Source: an uncultured Eubacteriales bacterium (GTDB lineage Bacteria > Bacillota > Clostridia > Lachnospirales > Lachnospiraceae). Taken from it: a DNA stretch of 62,437 nt. The notes below the pieces were generated by a model, which was not told the origin of the DNA, ran no database searches, and saw only the letters and a list, made by a program, of their open reading frames with translations. Position numbers and translations under genes: made by a program. This document shows, one piece after another, positions 25,702 to 36,177 of this stretch (position 1 is the stretch's first letter; every line of letters begins with the position of its first letter). The stretch lies in contig ONSX01000003.1 in NCBI GenBank assembly GCA_900320615.1, positions 1-62,437 of the forward strand, given 5' to 3'.

Positions 25702-26853
25702 ATGGATGATACAAGTCTCGGGTTATATCTGCATTTCCCGTTCTGCGTAAAAAAATGCAGGTACTGCGATTTTCTGTCGTTCCCGGGAAACATGGACGCG
25801 ATGCGCCTCTATGCAGCCGCCATGATCCGGGAGATGGATGCCTGTGCGGATCTCGCGCGGGATCGCCATGTGGTCAGCATCTTTCTTGGCGGAGGGACGC
25901 CATCGGTCATGCCGGCACGGCTCCTTCGGGAGATTATGAGCGCCCTGCGGAGAGAATTTCGCGTCGATCCGGACGCGGAGATCACGATGGAAATGAATCC
26001 CGGAACACTGAACGCGGCGGTGCTCTCATTTGCCGGAGACTGTGTAAACCGGGTGTCTCTCGGAGTCCAGTCATTTTCCGATTCCGAGCTTGCCATGCTC
26101 GGGAGAATCCACACGGCCGCCGAGGCAGAGCGTGGCTTTGCCATGCTCCGCGATAACGGAATCCGGAATATCAGCCTCGATCTCATGTCGGGCATTCCCG
26201 GGCAGACGGCGGAGTCGCTCGGCCGGAGCCTTCGGACGGCGGTCGGTCTTGGACCGGAGCATATCAGCGTCTACAGCCTGATTGTCGAGGAGGGAACACC
26301 GTTCTGGGATCTCCGGGAGAAGGGGCAGCTTCCTCTGCCCGGTGAGGACGAGGAGCGGGCCATGTACCACATGACAAAGAGAATTCTTGCGGAAAGCGGC
26401 TATCGGAGGTATGAGATTTCCAATTACGCGCGTCCCGGATTTTCGTGCCGCCACAACGAGCGGTACTGGAGGCGCGGAGATTACCTTGGATTTGGCATCG
26501 GGGCCGCCTCGCTCTTTGAGGAGAAGCGCTGGAGCAATACCCGCGATTTTCATGAATACCTGGAATGCAGCTCCGATCCCGCCCGGATCATCCGGGATCT
26601 TGAGACGCTTGATGCACGGAGCGAAATCGAGGAATTCATGTTCCTCGGTCTTCGGGAGATGGAGGGTGTCACGGAGCAGGATTTCCGCAGCTCATTCGGC
26701 ATGGCTATGCGGGACATCTATGGTGACACGCTTGACCGCCTCGTCTCGGAGGGCGTCATGACCTCTGATGGAAACGGCCGCTGGTATCTGACGGAGCGCG
26801 GCATCGACGTGAGCAATATGGTGCTGGCGGAGTTCCTGCTGGACGATGATTGA
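25702..26853 (+). CDS. hemW: HemW, radical-SAM heme chaperone
   Basis: HemW resembles oxygen-independent coproporphyrinogen III oxidase (HemN) but acts in heme insertion or trafficking. The 383-residue protein starts YLHFPFCVKKCRYCDF, giving the CxxxCxxC iron-sulfur motif and the following Cys-Asp-Phe. GGGTPSVMP is the SAM-binding GGE-like loop. The HNxxYW signature that marks HemW is seen in CRHNERYWRRGDYLGFG near residue 253. ATG 25702 is 37 bases after lepA. Older annotations call such proteins coproporphyrinogen oxidases, which this signature argues against. Confidence 0.93.
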   Translation: MDDTSLGLYLHFPFCVKKCRYCDFLSFPGNMDAMRLYAAAMIREMDACADLARDRHVVSIFLGGGTPSVMPARLLREIMSALRREFRVDPDAEITMEMNPGTLNAAVLSFAGDCVNRVSLGVQSFSDSELAMLGRIHTAAEAERGFAMLRDNGIRNISLDLMSGIPGQTAESLGRSLRTAVGLGPEHISVYSLIVEEGTPFWDLREKGQLPLPGEDEERAMYHMTKRILAESGYRRYEISNYARPGFSCRHNERYWRRGDYLGFGIGAASLFEEKRWSNTRDFHEYLECSSDPARIIRDLETLDARSEIEEFMFLGLREMEGVTEQDFRSSFGMAMRDIYGDTLDRLVSEGVMTSDGNGRWYLTERGIDVSNMVLAEFLLDDD

Positions 26854-26862
26854 AAGGAAAGA

Positions 26863-29721
26863 ATGGATACTAAGAAATATATAAAGATCAGAGGTGCAAA
26901 TGAAAACAATCTGAAGCATCTCGATGTCGACATCCCGCGGAACGAGCTCGTCGTCCTGACCGGTCTCTCCGGTTCGGGCAAGAGCTCCCTCGCGTTCGAC
27001 ACGATCTACGCGGAGGGACAGCGAAGATATATGGAGTCGCTGTCGTCCTACGCGCGCCAGTTCCTCGGCCAGATGGAGAAGCCTGATGTGGAGAGCATCG
27101 AGGGGCTTCCTCCGGCCATCTCCATCGATCAGAAGACGACGAACAGAAATCCCCGCTCGACGGTGGGAACTGTCACGGAGATCTATGACTACATGCGTCT
27201 TCTCTATGCGCGGATCGGTATTCCGCACTGCCCGAATTGCGGAAGAGAGATTAAGAAACAGAGCGTTGATCAGATGGTTGACCAGATTATGGTGCTGCCG
27301 GAGCGGCAGAAGATTCAGCTGCTCGCGCCGGTTGTCCGCGGGCGCAAGGGGCGCCACGAGAAGGTCTTTGAGTCCGCGAAGCGAAGCGGCTTCGTCCGCG
27401 TGCGGGTCGACGGAAACATGTATGACCTCTCGGAGTCGATTGAGCTCGACAAAAACCAGAAGCACAACATCGAGATCGTTGTCGACCGTCTGATCGTAAA
27501 GCCGGGGATCGAGAAGCGCCTCACAGATTCGATTGAGACCGTTCTGGGCCTCACGAACGGCCTGCTTTATGTCGATACGATGGACGGACAGATGCTCACT
27601 CTGAGCTCAAGCTTTGCGTGCCCGGACTGCGGGATCAGCATCGATGAGATCGAGCCGCGGAGCTTTTCATTTAACAATCCGTTCGGTGCCTGCCCGGAGT
27701 GCTCGGGGCTTGGCTACAAGATGGAGTTCGACCCGGATCTTATCATCCCGGACCGCTCGCTCTCCCTCAATGAGGGGGCGATCAAGGTCACGGGCTGGCA
27801 GAGCTCCGGAGATCGGAAGAGCTTCTCTCACTGCCTGCTCGAGGCGCTCGCAGCGGAGTATGGCTTCAGCCTCGACATGCCGTACGGAAAGCTTCCGGCC
27901 CGGATCCGGAAGATGTTGATCTACGGGACGAACGGCCGCGAGGTCACCGTGCACTACGAGGGGCAGCGCGGCGTGGGCGACTATCCGGTCGCCTTTGAGG
28001 GAATTCTTAAAAATACGGAGCGGCGGTACCGCGAGACATATTCCGACAGCGCGAAGGCGGAGTACGAAAAGTTCATGAGAATTTCTCCCTGTGCGATTTG
28101 CAGGGGACAGCGCCTTAAGCCGTCGTCGCTCGCCGTCACGGTCGGCGGGAAGAATATCATGGAGATGACGAATCTTTCCGTGGCGAAGCTCCTGAAATTT
28201 CTGGATCGGCTGAAGCTCACGAAACACCAGGAGGCGATCGGACATCAGATTCTGAAGGAGATCCGTGCGCGCGTGCAGTTCCTGAATGATGTCGGTCTCG
28301 ATTACCTGACTCTGAGCCGGGCGGCCGCGACGCTCTCCGGCGGAGAGGCACAGCGAATCCGCCTCGCGACACAGATCGGCTCCGGTCTTGTCGGCGTCGC
28401 GTATATTCTTGATGAGCCGAGCATCGGTCTTCACCAGAGAGACAACGACAAGTTGCTTGCGACACTGAAGAACCTCAGGGATATGGGCAATTCCGTGATT
28501 GTTGTCGAGCACGATGAGGACACAATCCGTGCGGCGGACTGCGTGGTTGATATCGGGCCCGGCGCGGGCGAGCACGGCGGACAGCTGGTCGCGATCGGAA
28601 CGGCCGGAGACATCATGAGATGTCCGGAGTCCGTCACGGGCCAGTACCTGAGCGGAAAGAAGTTTATCCCTGTCCCGGAGACGAGAAGGAAGCCGAAGGA
28701 CTGGCTGAAGATCTGCGGAGCGGCTGCGAATAATCTGAAAAATATCGACGTGGACGTGCCACTCGGCGTGTTCACGTGCGTGACCGGCGTGTCCGGCTCA
28801 GGTAAGAGCTCTCTGGTCAACGAGGTCCTGTGCAAGCGCCTTTCAAGGGATCTCAATCATTCACTGGACGTTCCCGGAAAATGCAGAAATATCCGCGGGA
28901 TCGATAAGCTGGACAAGGTCATCAATATCGACCAGAGCCCGATCGGAAGAACGCCGCGGTCAAATCCGGCGACTTATACCGGTGTGTTCGATATGATCCG
29001 CGATCTGTTCGCATCGACGACCGATGCGAAGATGCGCGGATACAAGAAAGGGCGGTTTTCATTTAATGTGAAGGGCGGGCGCTGCGAGACTTGTCAGGGA
29101 GACGGAATCATCAAGATTGAGATGCATTTCCTTCCGGATGTTTATGTGCCCTGCGAGGTGTGCAAGGGGCGCCGGTATAACCGGGAGACGCTGGAAGTGA
29201 AATACAGAGGAAAGAATATTTCGGATGTGCTTCAGATGACCGTGGAGGAGGCCCTTACGTTCTTTGATAAGGTTCCACGCATCCGGAACAAGATCCAGAC
29301 GCTCTATGATGTCGGGCTCGGGTATATCCGCCTCGGGCAGCCTTCTACGGAGCTCTCCGGAGGTGAGGCGCAGCGGATCAAGCTGGCGACGGAGCTCTCG
29401 AAACGGTCGACCGGAAGAACCATCTATATTCTGGACGAGCCGACGACAGGACTTCATTTTGCGGACGTCCACAAGCTGATTGAGATTCTGCAACGCCTGA
29501 CGGACATGGGAAACACGCTTGTCGTCATCGAGCATAATCTCGATGTCATAAAGACAGCGGATTATATTATTGATCTCGGGCCTGAGGGCGGAGAACGCGG
29601 AGGAACGGTCGTTGCGCACGGGACACCAGAGGAAATCGCAGATGTACCGGAGAGCTACACCGGGAAGTATGTGAAGCAGTTTCTTGACAAGGCGAAACGA
29701 ATCAGGGAGGAGAACGCGTAA
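26863..29721 (+). CDS. uvrA: Excinuclease ABC subunit A
   Basis: The damage-recognition ATPase of nucleotide excision repair. The 952 residues carry two ABC ATPase halves: Walker [13 protein letters not shown] near residue 30 and [11 protein letters not shown] near 645. The signature motifs are [12 protein letters not shown] and [12 protein letters not shown], and the Walker B segments are [13 protein letters not shown] and [13 protein letters not shown]. Zinc fingers show CPNCG early, CPDCG with CPEC in the middle and CETCQGDG with CEVCKG in the C-terminal half. It follows hemW by 9 bases and its stop overlaps the next gene's ATG (TAATG), so expression is coupled. uvrB is not in the window. 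Confidence 0.98.
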   Translation: MDTKKYIKIRGANENNLKHLDVDIPRNELVVLTGLSGSGKSSLAFDTIYAEGQRRYMESLSSYARQFLGQMEKPDVESIEGLPPAISIDQKTTNRNPRSTVGTVTEIYDYMRLLYARIGIPHCPNCGREIKKQSVDQMVDQIMVLPERQKIQLLAPVVRGRKGRHEKVFESAKRSGFVRVRVDGNMYDLSESIELDKNQKHNIEIVVDRLIVKPGIEKRLTDSIETVLGLTNGLLYVDTMDGQMLTLSSSFACPDCGISIDEIEPRSFSFNNPFGACPECSGLGYKMEFDPDLIIPDRSLSLNEGAIKVTGWQSSGDRKSFSHCLLEALAAEYGFSLDMPYGKLPARIRKMLIYGTNGREVTVHYEGQRGVGDYPVAFEGILKNTERRYRETYSDSAKAEYEKFMRISPCAICRGQRLKPSSLAVTVGGKNIMEMTNLSVAKLLKFLDRLKLTKHQEAIGHQILKEIRARVQFLNDVGLDYLTLSRAAATLSGGEAQRIRLATQIGSGLVGVAYILDEPSIGLHQRDNDKLLATLKNLRDMGNSVIVVEHDEDTIRAADCVVDIGPGAGEHGGQLVAIGTAGDIMRCPESVTGQYLSGKKFIPVPETRRKPKDWLKICGAAANNLKNIDVDVPLGVFTCVTGVSGSGKSSLVNEVLCKRLSRDLNHSLDVPGKCRNIRGIDKLDKVINIDQSPIGRTPRSNPATYTGVFDMIRDLFASTTDAKMRGYKKGRFSFNVKGGRCETCQGDGIIKIEMHFLPDVYVPCEVCKGRRYNRETLEVKYRGKNISDVLQMTVEEALTFFDKVPRIRNKIQTLYDVGLGYIRLGQPSTELSGGEAQRIKLATELSKRSTGRTIYILDEPTTGLHFADVHKLIEILQRLTDMGNTLVVIEHNLDVIKTADYIIDLGPEGGERGGTVVAHGTPEEIADVPESYTGKYVKQFLDKAKRIREENA

Positions 29722-30719
29722 TGGCATTTACGGATATCGCAATCGATCTCGGCACGTCGAATGTTGTCGTGTGGACGAAGGGAAAGGGCGTCATGATTCA
29801 TGAGCCGACAATTGTCGCTTATGACAAGGAGACGGATAAGCTGCTTGCGTACGGTGAGGAGGCAAAGCAGCTCGTCGCAAGGACGCAGGGCAATGTCGTG
29901 GCCATACGGCCGCTGAAGGCCGGAGCTATTTCTGACTATAATGTTACAGAGAAGATCCTCGGCCACTTTATGCAGCTCGCGATGGGACAGCATATCTTCC
30001 GGAAGCCGAATGTCAGTCTGTGCATCCCGTCGGGCGCGACCCGCGTCGAGCGGCGTGCCGTCGAGGAGGCCGCCTATCAGTCGGGAGCGCGCGATGTGAC
30101 AATTGTCGACGCGACGGTTGCCGCGGCGATTGGAGCGGGTATTGATATCACGAAACCGGTCGGGAATCTGGTCGCTGACATCGGCGGCGGGACAACGGAC
30201 ATCGCGGTGCTCTCCCTTGGATCGCCTGTCATTTCCCAGACGGTGAAGGTCGGCGGCGACCATTTTAATGAACTGATCGCCCGGCTTCTGCGCCGCGACC
30301 ACAGCCTGTTTATCGGGGAGGATGCGGCGGAGGCCGTCAAGCGGAAGATCGGAACCGCGTATAGACGGCCGAAGATGGAGACCATGCAGGTGAGCGGCAG
30401 AAACGTCATGACGGGTCTTCCGAAGACTGTATCCGTCACCTCCGAGGAGGTGCGGGAGGCACTGCTCGAGGCAACTACGCAGATCGTTGATGCCGTCCAT
30501 GCGGTGCTTGAGAAGACACCGCCGGAGCTTGCGGCGGACATCACGGGACGCGGTATTGTTCTCACGGGCGGCGGCGCCCTGCTCGATGGCATGACAGAGC
30601 TGATCGAGGAGAAGACGGGCATCAATGTCGTTGTTGCAGAGAATCCGTCTGACTGTGTGGCGATCGGCACGGGAATGTACAATGAGCTGATGGACAAACT
30701 CGGGAGAATGGAGTACTGA
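29721..30719 (+). CDS. mreB: MreB/Mbl-family cell-shape actin homologue
   Basis: An actin-fold ATPase that forms membrane-bound filaments and guides cell-wall elongation. The 332-residue protein has phosphate-1 loop AIDLGTSNVVVW, connect-1 and phosphate-2 GNLVADIGGGTTDIAVLS, and the adenosine loop RGIVLTGGGALLDGM. It overlaps the last base of uvrA and is 8 bases before recD2, an unusual neighbourhood since mreB often precedes mreC-mreD, which are absent here. It could be a second MreB paralogue (Mbl or MreBH type); sequence reading does not separate these. Confidence 0.9.
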   Translation: MAFTDIAIDLGTSNVVVWTKGKGVMIHEPTIVAYDKETDKLLAYGEEAKQLVARTQGNVVAIRPLKAGAISDYNVTEKILGHFMQLAMGQHIFRKPNVSLCIPSGATRVERRAVEEAAYQSGARDVTIVDATVAAAIGAGIDITKPVGNLVADIGGGTTDIAVLSLGSPVISQTVKVGGDHFNELIARLLRRDHSLFIGEDAAEAVKRKIGTAYRRPKMETMQVSGRNVMTGLPKTVSVTSEEVREALLEATTQIVDAVHAVLEKTPPELAADITGRGIVLTGGGALLDGMTELIEEKTGINVVVAENPSDCVAIGTGMYNELMDKLGRMEY

Positions 30720-30727
30720 CGGGCAGG

Positions 30728-32983
30728 ATGGAAGAGAGCGTCACAGGAATCGTAGAGCACGTCATTTACCGAAATGAGGACAATGGATATACGGTCTTTA
30801 CGATGACAGGAGGCGGCAGAGAGACTACTGTCGTGGGAACGTTCGAGCGCCTGAATGAGGGGGAGAGCATCGAGGTTTTCGGAAGATACACGGAGCATGC
30901 TGCGTATGGCAGACGGCTGCGTGCGGATCGGTACGAGGTGCGCGTCCCCGAGACGGCCGAGGCGATCGAGCGCTATCTCGGGTCCGGCGCGATCAAGGGA
31001 ATCGGGAAGACTCTCGCGGCCAGAATCGTGAAGAAATTCGGTGATGACACACTCCGGATCATTGAAAATGAGCCGGAACGGCTCGTGGAGGTTCGTGGCA
31101 TCAGCGAGCGCGGCGCGCGGGAGATCGGTGCCCGCGCGGCCAGTCAGGCGGGCATGCGGAAGGCCATGATTTTTCTGGGTAATTATGGCATATCGCTGTC
31201 GCTGGGTGTCCGAATCTACAAGAAATACGGCGAGGAGATGTACAATATTCTCCGGGACAATCCCTACCGCATGGCGGAGGATATAGACGGCGTGGGGTTC
31301 CTGACGGCGGACCGGATCGCGGCAGCAATCGGGATTGAGCCGGACTCGGAGTACAGAGTAAGAAGCGGCCTTCTCTATGTCCTGTCAAATGCCGCGGCCG
31401 ACGGAAGCGTCTACCTGCCGGAGAACCTTCTGCTCAGCCGGGCGGCGGCGCTGCTCGGGACAGACAGAGAGGCCGCCGGCCATGCGCTTCTTTCGCTTGC
31501 GATCGACCATAAGATTGTTATCAGAAACAAACAGGCAGCAGGAGGACAACAGCAGGAAAATGAAGAGCGCATCGTCTACTCGGCGGGCTATTATCAGATG
31601 GAACTCAGCACGGCCCGTATGCTGCTCGATCTGAATGTGAGGAGCGGAGAGCCGGAGAAAGCGATCGAGGATGGAATTGCAAAACTTGAGGAGAGCGGGG
31701 ACATCCATCTTGAGCCGGAGCAGCAGGAGGCTGTGCGGCAGGCGGCGAGGAACGGAATCCTGATTCTGACCGGCGGACCGGGCACGGGCAAGACGACGAC
31801 CATCAATGCAATCATTCATTATTTCCGGCTTCAGAAAAAGAGCGTTGTTCTGGCCGCACCCACAGGACGCGCTGCGAAGCGTATGACCGAGGCAACCGGG
31901 TACGAGGCGTCTACCATCCACAGACTTCTGGAAGTCTCTTCAGGGGCGGATGAGGAGAGGTCTCAGGTGCGCTTCGAGAGAAATGCGGAGAACCCGATCG
32001 AGGGGGACGTCATCATCATCGACGAGATGTCCATGGTAGACATTTTTCTCATGTACGCTCTGCTCGAGGCTGTTCCCCGCGGAACGCGTCTGATTCTGGT
32101 TGGCGACGTGGATCAGCTGCCATCGGTCGGGGCGGGGGCTGTGCTGCGGGACATCATCCGTTCAAAGGCATTTCCGTGCATTACACTGACGCGAATCTTT
32201 CGTCAGGCCACTTCATCCGACATTGTTGTCAACGCGCACAGAATCAACCGCGGCGAGCAGATTCCACTCGGAAATAAGAGCCGCGACTTCTTCTTTCTTG
32301 AGCGAAATGACCCCAATCTTCTGATCAGCAATATCATCGAACTTGTCAGAGACAAGCTTCCTCCGTATGTACATGCGAAGCCCTTTGATATCCAGGTCCT
32401 TTCTCCGACGAGAAGGGGACTGGTCGGTGTTGAGCGTCTGAACCGCATCCTGCAGCAGTACCTCAATCCGCCTGACGATGGCAGGAAGGAGAAAGAATAC
32501 GGAGACCGCGTGTTCCGCGAGGGCGACAAAGTGATGCAGACGAGAAACAATTATCAGCTGGAGTGGGAGATTCGTGGAAAGTACGACATTCCTTCATCGG
32601 AGGGAATGGGTATCTTCAACGGCGATATGGGAGTCATCCGATCGATTGACGAGTTTTCGAAGACCATGGAGGTTGTCTTTGATGACGGGAGAACGGTCGA
32701 TTACCCGTTCTCAGACCTCGATGACCTGGAGCATTCTTACGCGGTTACCATTCATAAGTCGCAGGGAAGTGAATACCCTGCTGTCATTCTGCCTCTGCTC
32801 GGCGGACCTAAAATGCTGATGACGAGAAATCTGCTGTATACGGCCGTGACACGGGCCAGGTCCTGTGTTGTAATTCTCGGTCTGCGCAGAGTCGTCGAGG
32901 AGATGATCGGCAATGAGTCTGAGCAGCAGCGCTATACGTCTCTGAATGAGAGAATCGAGGAACTGTGCGGACTGGAGGAATAA
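30728..32983 (+). CDS. recD2: RecD2-type ATP-dependent DNA helicase
   Basis: A 5'-3' SF1 helicase of the RecD2 (YrrC) type, not part of a RecBCD complex. The 751 residues show an N-terminal OB-like region (EESVTGIVEHVIYRNEDNGY), helix-hairpin-helix repeats (SGAIKGIGKTLAARI, GISERGAREIG), then helicase motif I GGPGTGKTTT near residue 350. Motif II is IIDEMSMVD, motif III is LVGDVDQLPSVGAG, and the late motif is TIHKSQGSEYP. It follows mreB by 8 bases and overlaps comF by 19. The recD2-comF pairing is consistent with a DNA repair or uptake role. Confidence 0.95.
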   Translation: MEESVTGIVEHVIYRNEDNGYTVFTMTGGGRETTVVGTFERLNEGESIEVFGRYTEHAAYGRRLRADRYEVRVPETAEAIERYLGSGAIKGIGKTLAARIVKKFGDDTLRIIENEPERLVEVRGISERGAREIGARAASQAGMRKAMIFLGNYGISLSLGVRIYKKYGEEMYNILRDNPYRMAEDIDGVGFLTADRIAAAIGIEPDSEYRVRSGLLYVLSNAAADGSVYLPENLLLSRAAALLGTDREAAGHALLSLAIDHKIVIRNKQAAGGQQQENEERIVYSAGYYQMELSTARMLLDLNVRSGEPEKAIEDGIAKLEESGDIHLEPEQQEAVRQAARNGILILTGGPGTGKTTTINAIIHYFRLQKKSVVLAAPTGRAAKRMTEATGYEASTIHRLLEVSSGADEERSQVRFERNAENPIEGDVIIIDEMSMVDIFLMYALLEAVPRGTRLILVGDVDQLPSVGAGAVLRDIIRSKAFPCITLTRIFRQATSSDIVVNAHRINRGEQIPLGNKSRDFFFLERNDPNLLISNIIELVRDKLPPYVHAKPFDIQVLSPTRRGLVGVERLNRILQQYLNPPDDGRKEKEYGDRVFREGDKVMQTRNNYQLEWEIRGKYDIPSSEGMGIFNGDMGVIRSIDEFSKTMEVVFDDGRTVDYPFSDLDDLEHSYAVTIHKSQGSEYPAVILPLLGGPKMLMTRNLLYTAVTRARSCVVILGLRRVVEEMIGNESEQQRYTSLNERIEELCGLEE

Positions 32984-33702
32984 AATATATCCGGAAGCTT
33001 GCGACCGACCTTTTATATCCGGCGAGGTGCCCGTTCTGCCAGGATATCGCTCCCTGGGGAAGAGATATCTGCCCGGAATGTGAGGCTCAGCTTCCCATCA
33101 TTTTATCGGGGCGCTGTGCCCGCTGCGGAAAACCTGTCGAGGACGGGGATATTTACTGCAGGGCGTGTGGAAACGGCGAACATATCTTTGACGAGGGACT
33201 CGGCATTTATCCGTATACGGGCGTGTGGAAAACGGCCATCTCAGGATTCAAGTACAAGGGACGGAAAGAGTATGGCAGAACATTCGGGCGCCTTGTTGCC
33301 GGGAATGCGGCCGCCCGGCTTGACCGCTGGAGACCGCAGGTCATTGTGCCTGTCCCGGTTCACCGCGCGCGCCTTGCCGTGCGCGGTTACAATCAGGCTG
33401 AGGTCATCGCGCGGGAGGTGGCGGAAAGAAGCTGTATTCCGCTCTGTGCGGACGGCCTTGTCAGAACGGGTGAGACGCTGGCTATGAAGAACCTGGGGAG
33501 GGCAGAGCGCTTTGAGAACCTGCGGGGCGTGCTCGCCGTATCACCCGGCTTCCGTGTCCCGGAGAGAGTCCTTCTGATCGATGATATTTACACAACGGGC
33601 GCCACGCTGGACGCCTGCTCGGCTGTCTTAAAAGAGGCCGGGGCAGCGCGTGTGTTCTTTCTCACGGTTTGCACCGGTGGTGGCTTTATGGTACAATACT
33701 AA
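32965..33702 (+). CDS. comF: ComF-family competence protein
   Basis: ComF is a cytoplasmic protein needed for efficient transformation in other Firmicutes, with a zinc-binding N-terminus and a phosphoribosyltransferase-like fold. The 245 residues show four-cysteine units CPFC/CPEC and CARC/CRAC, and the PRPP-loop signature LLIDDIYTTGATLDACS near residue 195. No ATG fits; GTG 32965 has GAGG upstream and overlaps the recD2 end, although GGAGGA at 32974 hints at a later non-standard start. With comEA and comEC this is the third DNA-uptake gene here. Confidence 0.9.
   Translation: MRTGGIKYIRKLATDLLYPARCPFCQDIAPWGRDICPECEAQLPIILSGRCARCGKPVEDGDIYCRACGNGEHIFDEGLGIYPYTGVWKTAISGFKYKGRKEYGRTFGRLVAGNAAARLDRWRPQVIVPVPVHRARLAVRGYNQAEVIAREVAERSCIPLCADGLVRTGETLAMKNLGRAERFENLRGVLAVSPGFRVPERVLLIDDIYTTGATLDACSAVLKEAGAARVFFLTVCTGGGFMVQY
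33669..33697 (+). promoter_or_regulatory. Sigma-A promoter inside the end of comF
   Basis: TTGCAC (33669-33674) and TACAAT (33692-33697) with 17-bp spacing, overlapping the comF stop. It would serve the operon starting at 33818. The leader of about 115 bases holds an inverted repeat GGATTGC/GCAATCC (33756-33787). Confidence 0.6.
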
Positions 33703-33817
33703 AAACTCCTGTGCCCTGCTTCATGAGGTACAGCGAAATTGACAAGTCCCGGCGGATTGCTTCGCTGCCTGGCAGTTTCCGCAATCCTACAGGCAACAGA
33801 GCTGAGAGGTGAATCCG

Positions 33818-34243
33818 ATGGTGAATCCTATCCGTTTTGAACAGATGGCTTCGCTGGCAGACTTCGAGTCGGGCAAAGACGGGAAAATGCTCAGAATTGC
33901 CAGGTATTATAAGTCAGACTACATAGCGGTGCAGATGATCAAGACGTTCTTCCTGACAAGTATAGCAGTAGTTCTTGTTATCGGGCTGTTTGCGGCCGGA
34001 AATATGAATATGATTCTTGATTCCATTGATAACTGGAATCTCACCACCGTCGCGGCAGTCCTTCTGATCGCTTACATTGTGATACTGGCGGGTTATCTGG
34101 CAGTTACTTATCTGACAGCTTCCCGCAGATGGAAACGCGCGAGGAAGATTGCGGAGATCTATGAGAAGAAGCTCAGGGAGCTTGAGCTGACAGGAAGCAG
34201 CGAGGCTGTCCCTGCCGGAAAGTCGAAGAGGAAGGGATCATGA
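33818..34243 (+). CDS. Small membrane protein of unknown function
   Basis: A 141-residue protein with two hydrophobic spans, at about 45-65 and 75-100, between a short N-terminal soluble part and a basic, charged C-terminal tail with a likely helix (RRWKRARKIAEIYEKKLRELE). I do not recognise a family. ATG 33818 has GAGAGGTG upstream; an in-frame GTG at 33809 overlaps that site. It overlaps the next membrane-protein gene by 4 bases, and cdaA follows that, so the three are probably one operon tied to envelope or turgor physiology. Confidence 0.75.
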   Translation: MVNPIRFEQMASLADFESGKDGKMLRIARYYKSDYIAVQMIKTFFLTSIAVVLVIGLFAAGNMNMILDSIDNWNLTTVAAVLLIAYIVILAGYLAVTYLTASRRWKRARKIAEIYEKKLRELELTGSSEAVPAGKSKRKGS

Positions 34244-35247
34244 GCGGACTTGCTGAATTTGGTAAAAGAATGAAAATTTTCTATGCCAGATGGTCAGTGT
34301 ATCTGGATATGCTGTTTAAGCTGGCGCTGGCACTCGCGTCTTTTATATGGATCAGGGCGATGAGCGGCTACAGCCCGCTGTTTTCGAATGTATTTCTCTT
34401 GCTGGTGCTTGCGATCCTCTGCATGGTGCTCCCGCTCACGGCCGTACCGGTTTTTGATGGCATTCTGATTGTGGGACAGGCCTTCAGCGTGGGACTTGAT
34501 GCCGGAGCTGTCGCGATTGCCCTGTACCTGGTGCTTCTTATTTTATTTCTCCGCTTTGTTCCGGACGACGCGTGGGAGGCGGCGGCCATGCCCGTGCTCA
34601 CGTGGATCGGTCTGCCGGTGTTCCTTCCGGTGTGGTGCGGACTGAAACGGAAGCCGTACGCGCTTCTTGCCGTTGACTCGGGAATTGTTCTGTACGGATT
34701 TGTCAGAGCGCTTCATGCAAATGCAGGCAAACTCAGGGAACTCGGTTCCTCTGCGTATGCGTCGCGACTGAAGCTGATTATCGGCGGAACTTTCTCCGAC
34801 AGAATGGTTGTGCTGATATTCGCCGCGACAGCCGTGATTATCATGGTCTATTCGGTCCGGAATCTTCCGGCTGACAACGCGTTTCTGATTTCGGTTCCTG
34901 TCGGAGGCGCTGTTTATCTTGCATTTATTCTTCTCGGAAATGCAGTTCTTCACACCGGGATGGATCCGGTCACAGGACTTATCGGGGCGGTGGCCGCGTG
35001 CCTGCTTGCGGGACTTCTCGAGGCGATGGACACACCTCTCGATTATAGAAAGAGCGAGCGTCTTCAGTTTGAGGATGATGAGTACTACTATTATGTAAAG
35101 GCAGTGCCGAAGTTCGCGTCTGACCGTGGCCGGTCATTTCATGAGGTGGAGGAGCTGATGCCCGGTGAAAAGAGAAACGATGACGGGCCGGATAAAAATG
35201 CCGTCGATTACGAACAGAAACTGGAGGATTCTCTGAAGAATCTCTGA
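34240..35247 (+). CDS. Polytopic membrane protein of unknown function
   Basis: A 335-residue protein with roughly eight hydrophobic segments between residues 20 and 270. A cytoplasmic C-terminal tail of about 65 residues follows, with an acidic-aromatic stretch LQFEDDEYYYYVKAVPKF and a charged end. Loops are short and no catalytic motif is visible. It overlaps the previous gene (ATGA) and lies just before cdaA, so co-function with cyclic-di-AMP synthesis or the cell envelope is possible. It resembles no transporter family that I can name with confidence. Confidence 0.75.
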   Translation: MSGLAEFGKRMKIFYARWSVYLDMLFKLALALASFIWIRAMSGYSPLFSNVFLLLVLAILCMVLPLTAVPVFDGILIVGQAFSVGLDAGAVAIALYLVLLILFLRFVPDDAWEAAAMPVLTWIGLPVFLPVWCGLKRKPYALLAVDSGIVLYGFVRALHANAGKLRELGSSAYASRLKLIIGGTFSDRMVVLIFAATAVIIMVYSVRNLPADNAFLISVPVGGAVYLAFILLGNAVLHTGMDPVTGLIGAVAACLLAGLLEAMDTPLDYRKSERLQFEDDEYYYYVKAVPKFASDRGRSFHEVEELMPGEKRNDDGPDKNAVDYEQKLEDSLKNL

Positions 35248-35295
35248 GGAACTGTCTTGAAGAAAGGGAGAAAGTCTCAGGAAGGGGTTAATAGC

Positions 35296-36177
35296 GTGTC
35301 CACAGTACTGGAAGAGGTCCGGACCTGGATGCAGGGCCTTTATTTTCCGAAAATTCAGGTGATCGATGTTGTTCAGATCCTGATTCTTGCCTTTCTGCTG
35401 TATTTTTTCATGGCGTGGATTCAGCGCACACGGGCGTACACCCTGCTGAGGGGAATTCTTATTGTCGTTCTCTTCATGGTGCTGGCGTATGTGTTCCAGA
35501 TGTCAGCTATTCTCTGGATCGCGTCAAAGCTCGCCTCCGTCGCGCTGCTGGCACTGGTTGTTATTTTTCAGCCGGAGCTTCGGAAGGCGCTGGAATCGCT
35601 TGGAAATAAGTCGCTTCTCTCGGGCGTCGTCCCATTCGGGACGGCAACAGCAGGCGAGGAGAGATTTTCCGACAGGACGATCACGGAGATTGTCCGCGCA
35701 GTTAATGAGATGAGTGAGGTCCGGACAGGAGCGCTCATCGTGATTGAGCAGAATATTCTGCTCACGGAATATATTAATACGGGGATTAATATTGACGCGG
35801 ATATCTCATCTCAGCTCCTCGTCAATATCTTCGAGCACAATACGCCACTGCATGATGGAGCTGTCATCATACGGGGAGACCGGATTGTCTCGGCGACCTG
35901 CTATCTCCCGCTTTCTGACAATGCAAAGATCAGCAAGCGCTACGGGACCAGGCACAGAGCCGGACTCGGGATCAGCGAGGTGAGCGATTCTTTCACGATC
36001 ATCGTCTCGGAGGAGACCGGGCGCGTTTCGATCGCCTATATGGGGGTCCTGACAACAGGCGTGACGGCGAGCGGACTCCGCGAGCAGCTGCATGTCCTGC
36101 AGAAAAAGAGTGCCGGACGGGAACATCCGGAACACAAATTCAGAATCCGGAAAGGACGGAAGAAGCATGAGGGATAA
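35296..36177 (+). CDS. cdaA: Diadenylate cyclase CdaA
   Basis: Makes the second messenger cyclic di-AMP from two ATP at the membrane. Three transmembrane helices (about residues 22-110) are followed by the DAC domain with the catalytic motifs DGA in PLHDGAVIIRGD and RHR in YGTRHRAGLGISEVSD. GTG 35296 (STVLEEVRTW, 293 residues) is preferred because AGGAAGGGG lies 8 bases upstream; a TTG at 35257 would add 13 charged residues. It overlaps cdaR by 11 bases. The usual third gene, glmM, is not here but at 3982. Confidence 0.95.
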   Translation: MSTVLEEVRTWMQGLYFPKIQVIDVVQILILAFLLYFFMAWIQRTRAYTLLRGILIVVLFMVLAYVFQMSAILWIASKLASVALLALVVIFQPELRKALESLGNKSLLSGVVPFGTATAGEERFSDRTITEIVRAVNEMSEVRTGALIVIEQNILLTEYINTGINIDADISSQLLVNIFEHNTPLHDGAVIIRGDRIVSATCYLPLSDNAKISKRYGTRHRAGLGISEVSDSFTIIVSEETGRVSIAYMGVLTTGVTASGLREQLHVLQKKSAGREHPEHKFRIRKGRKKHEG

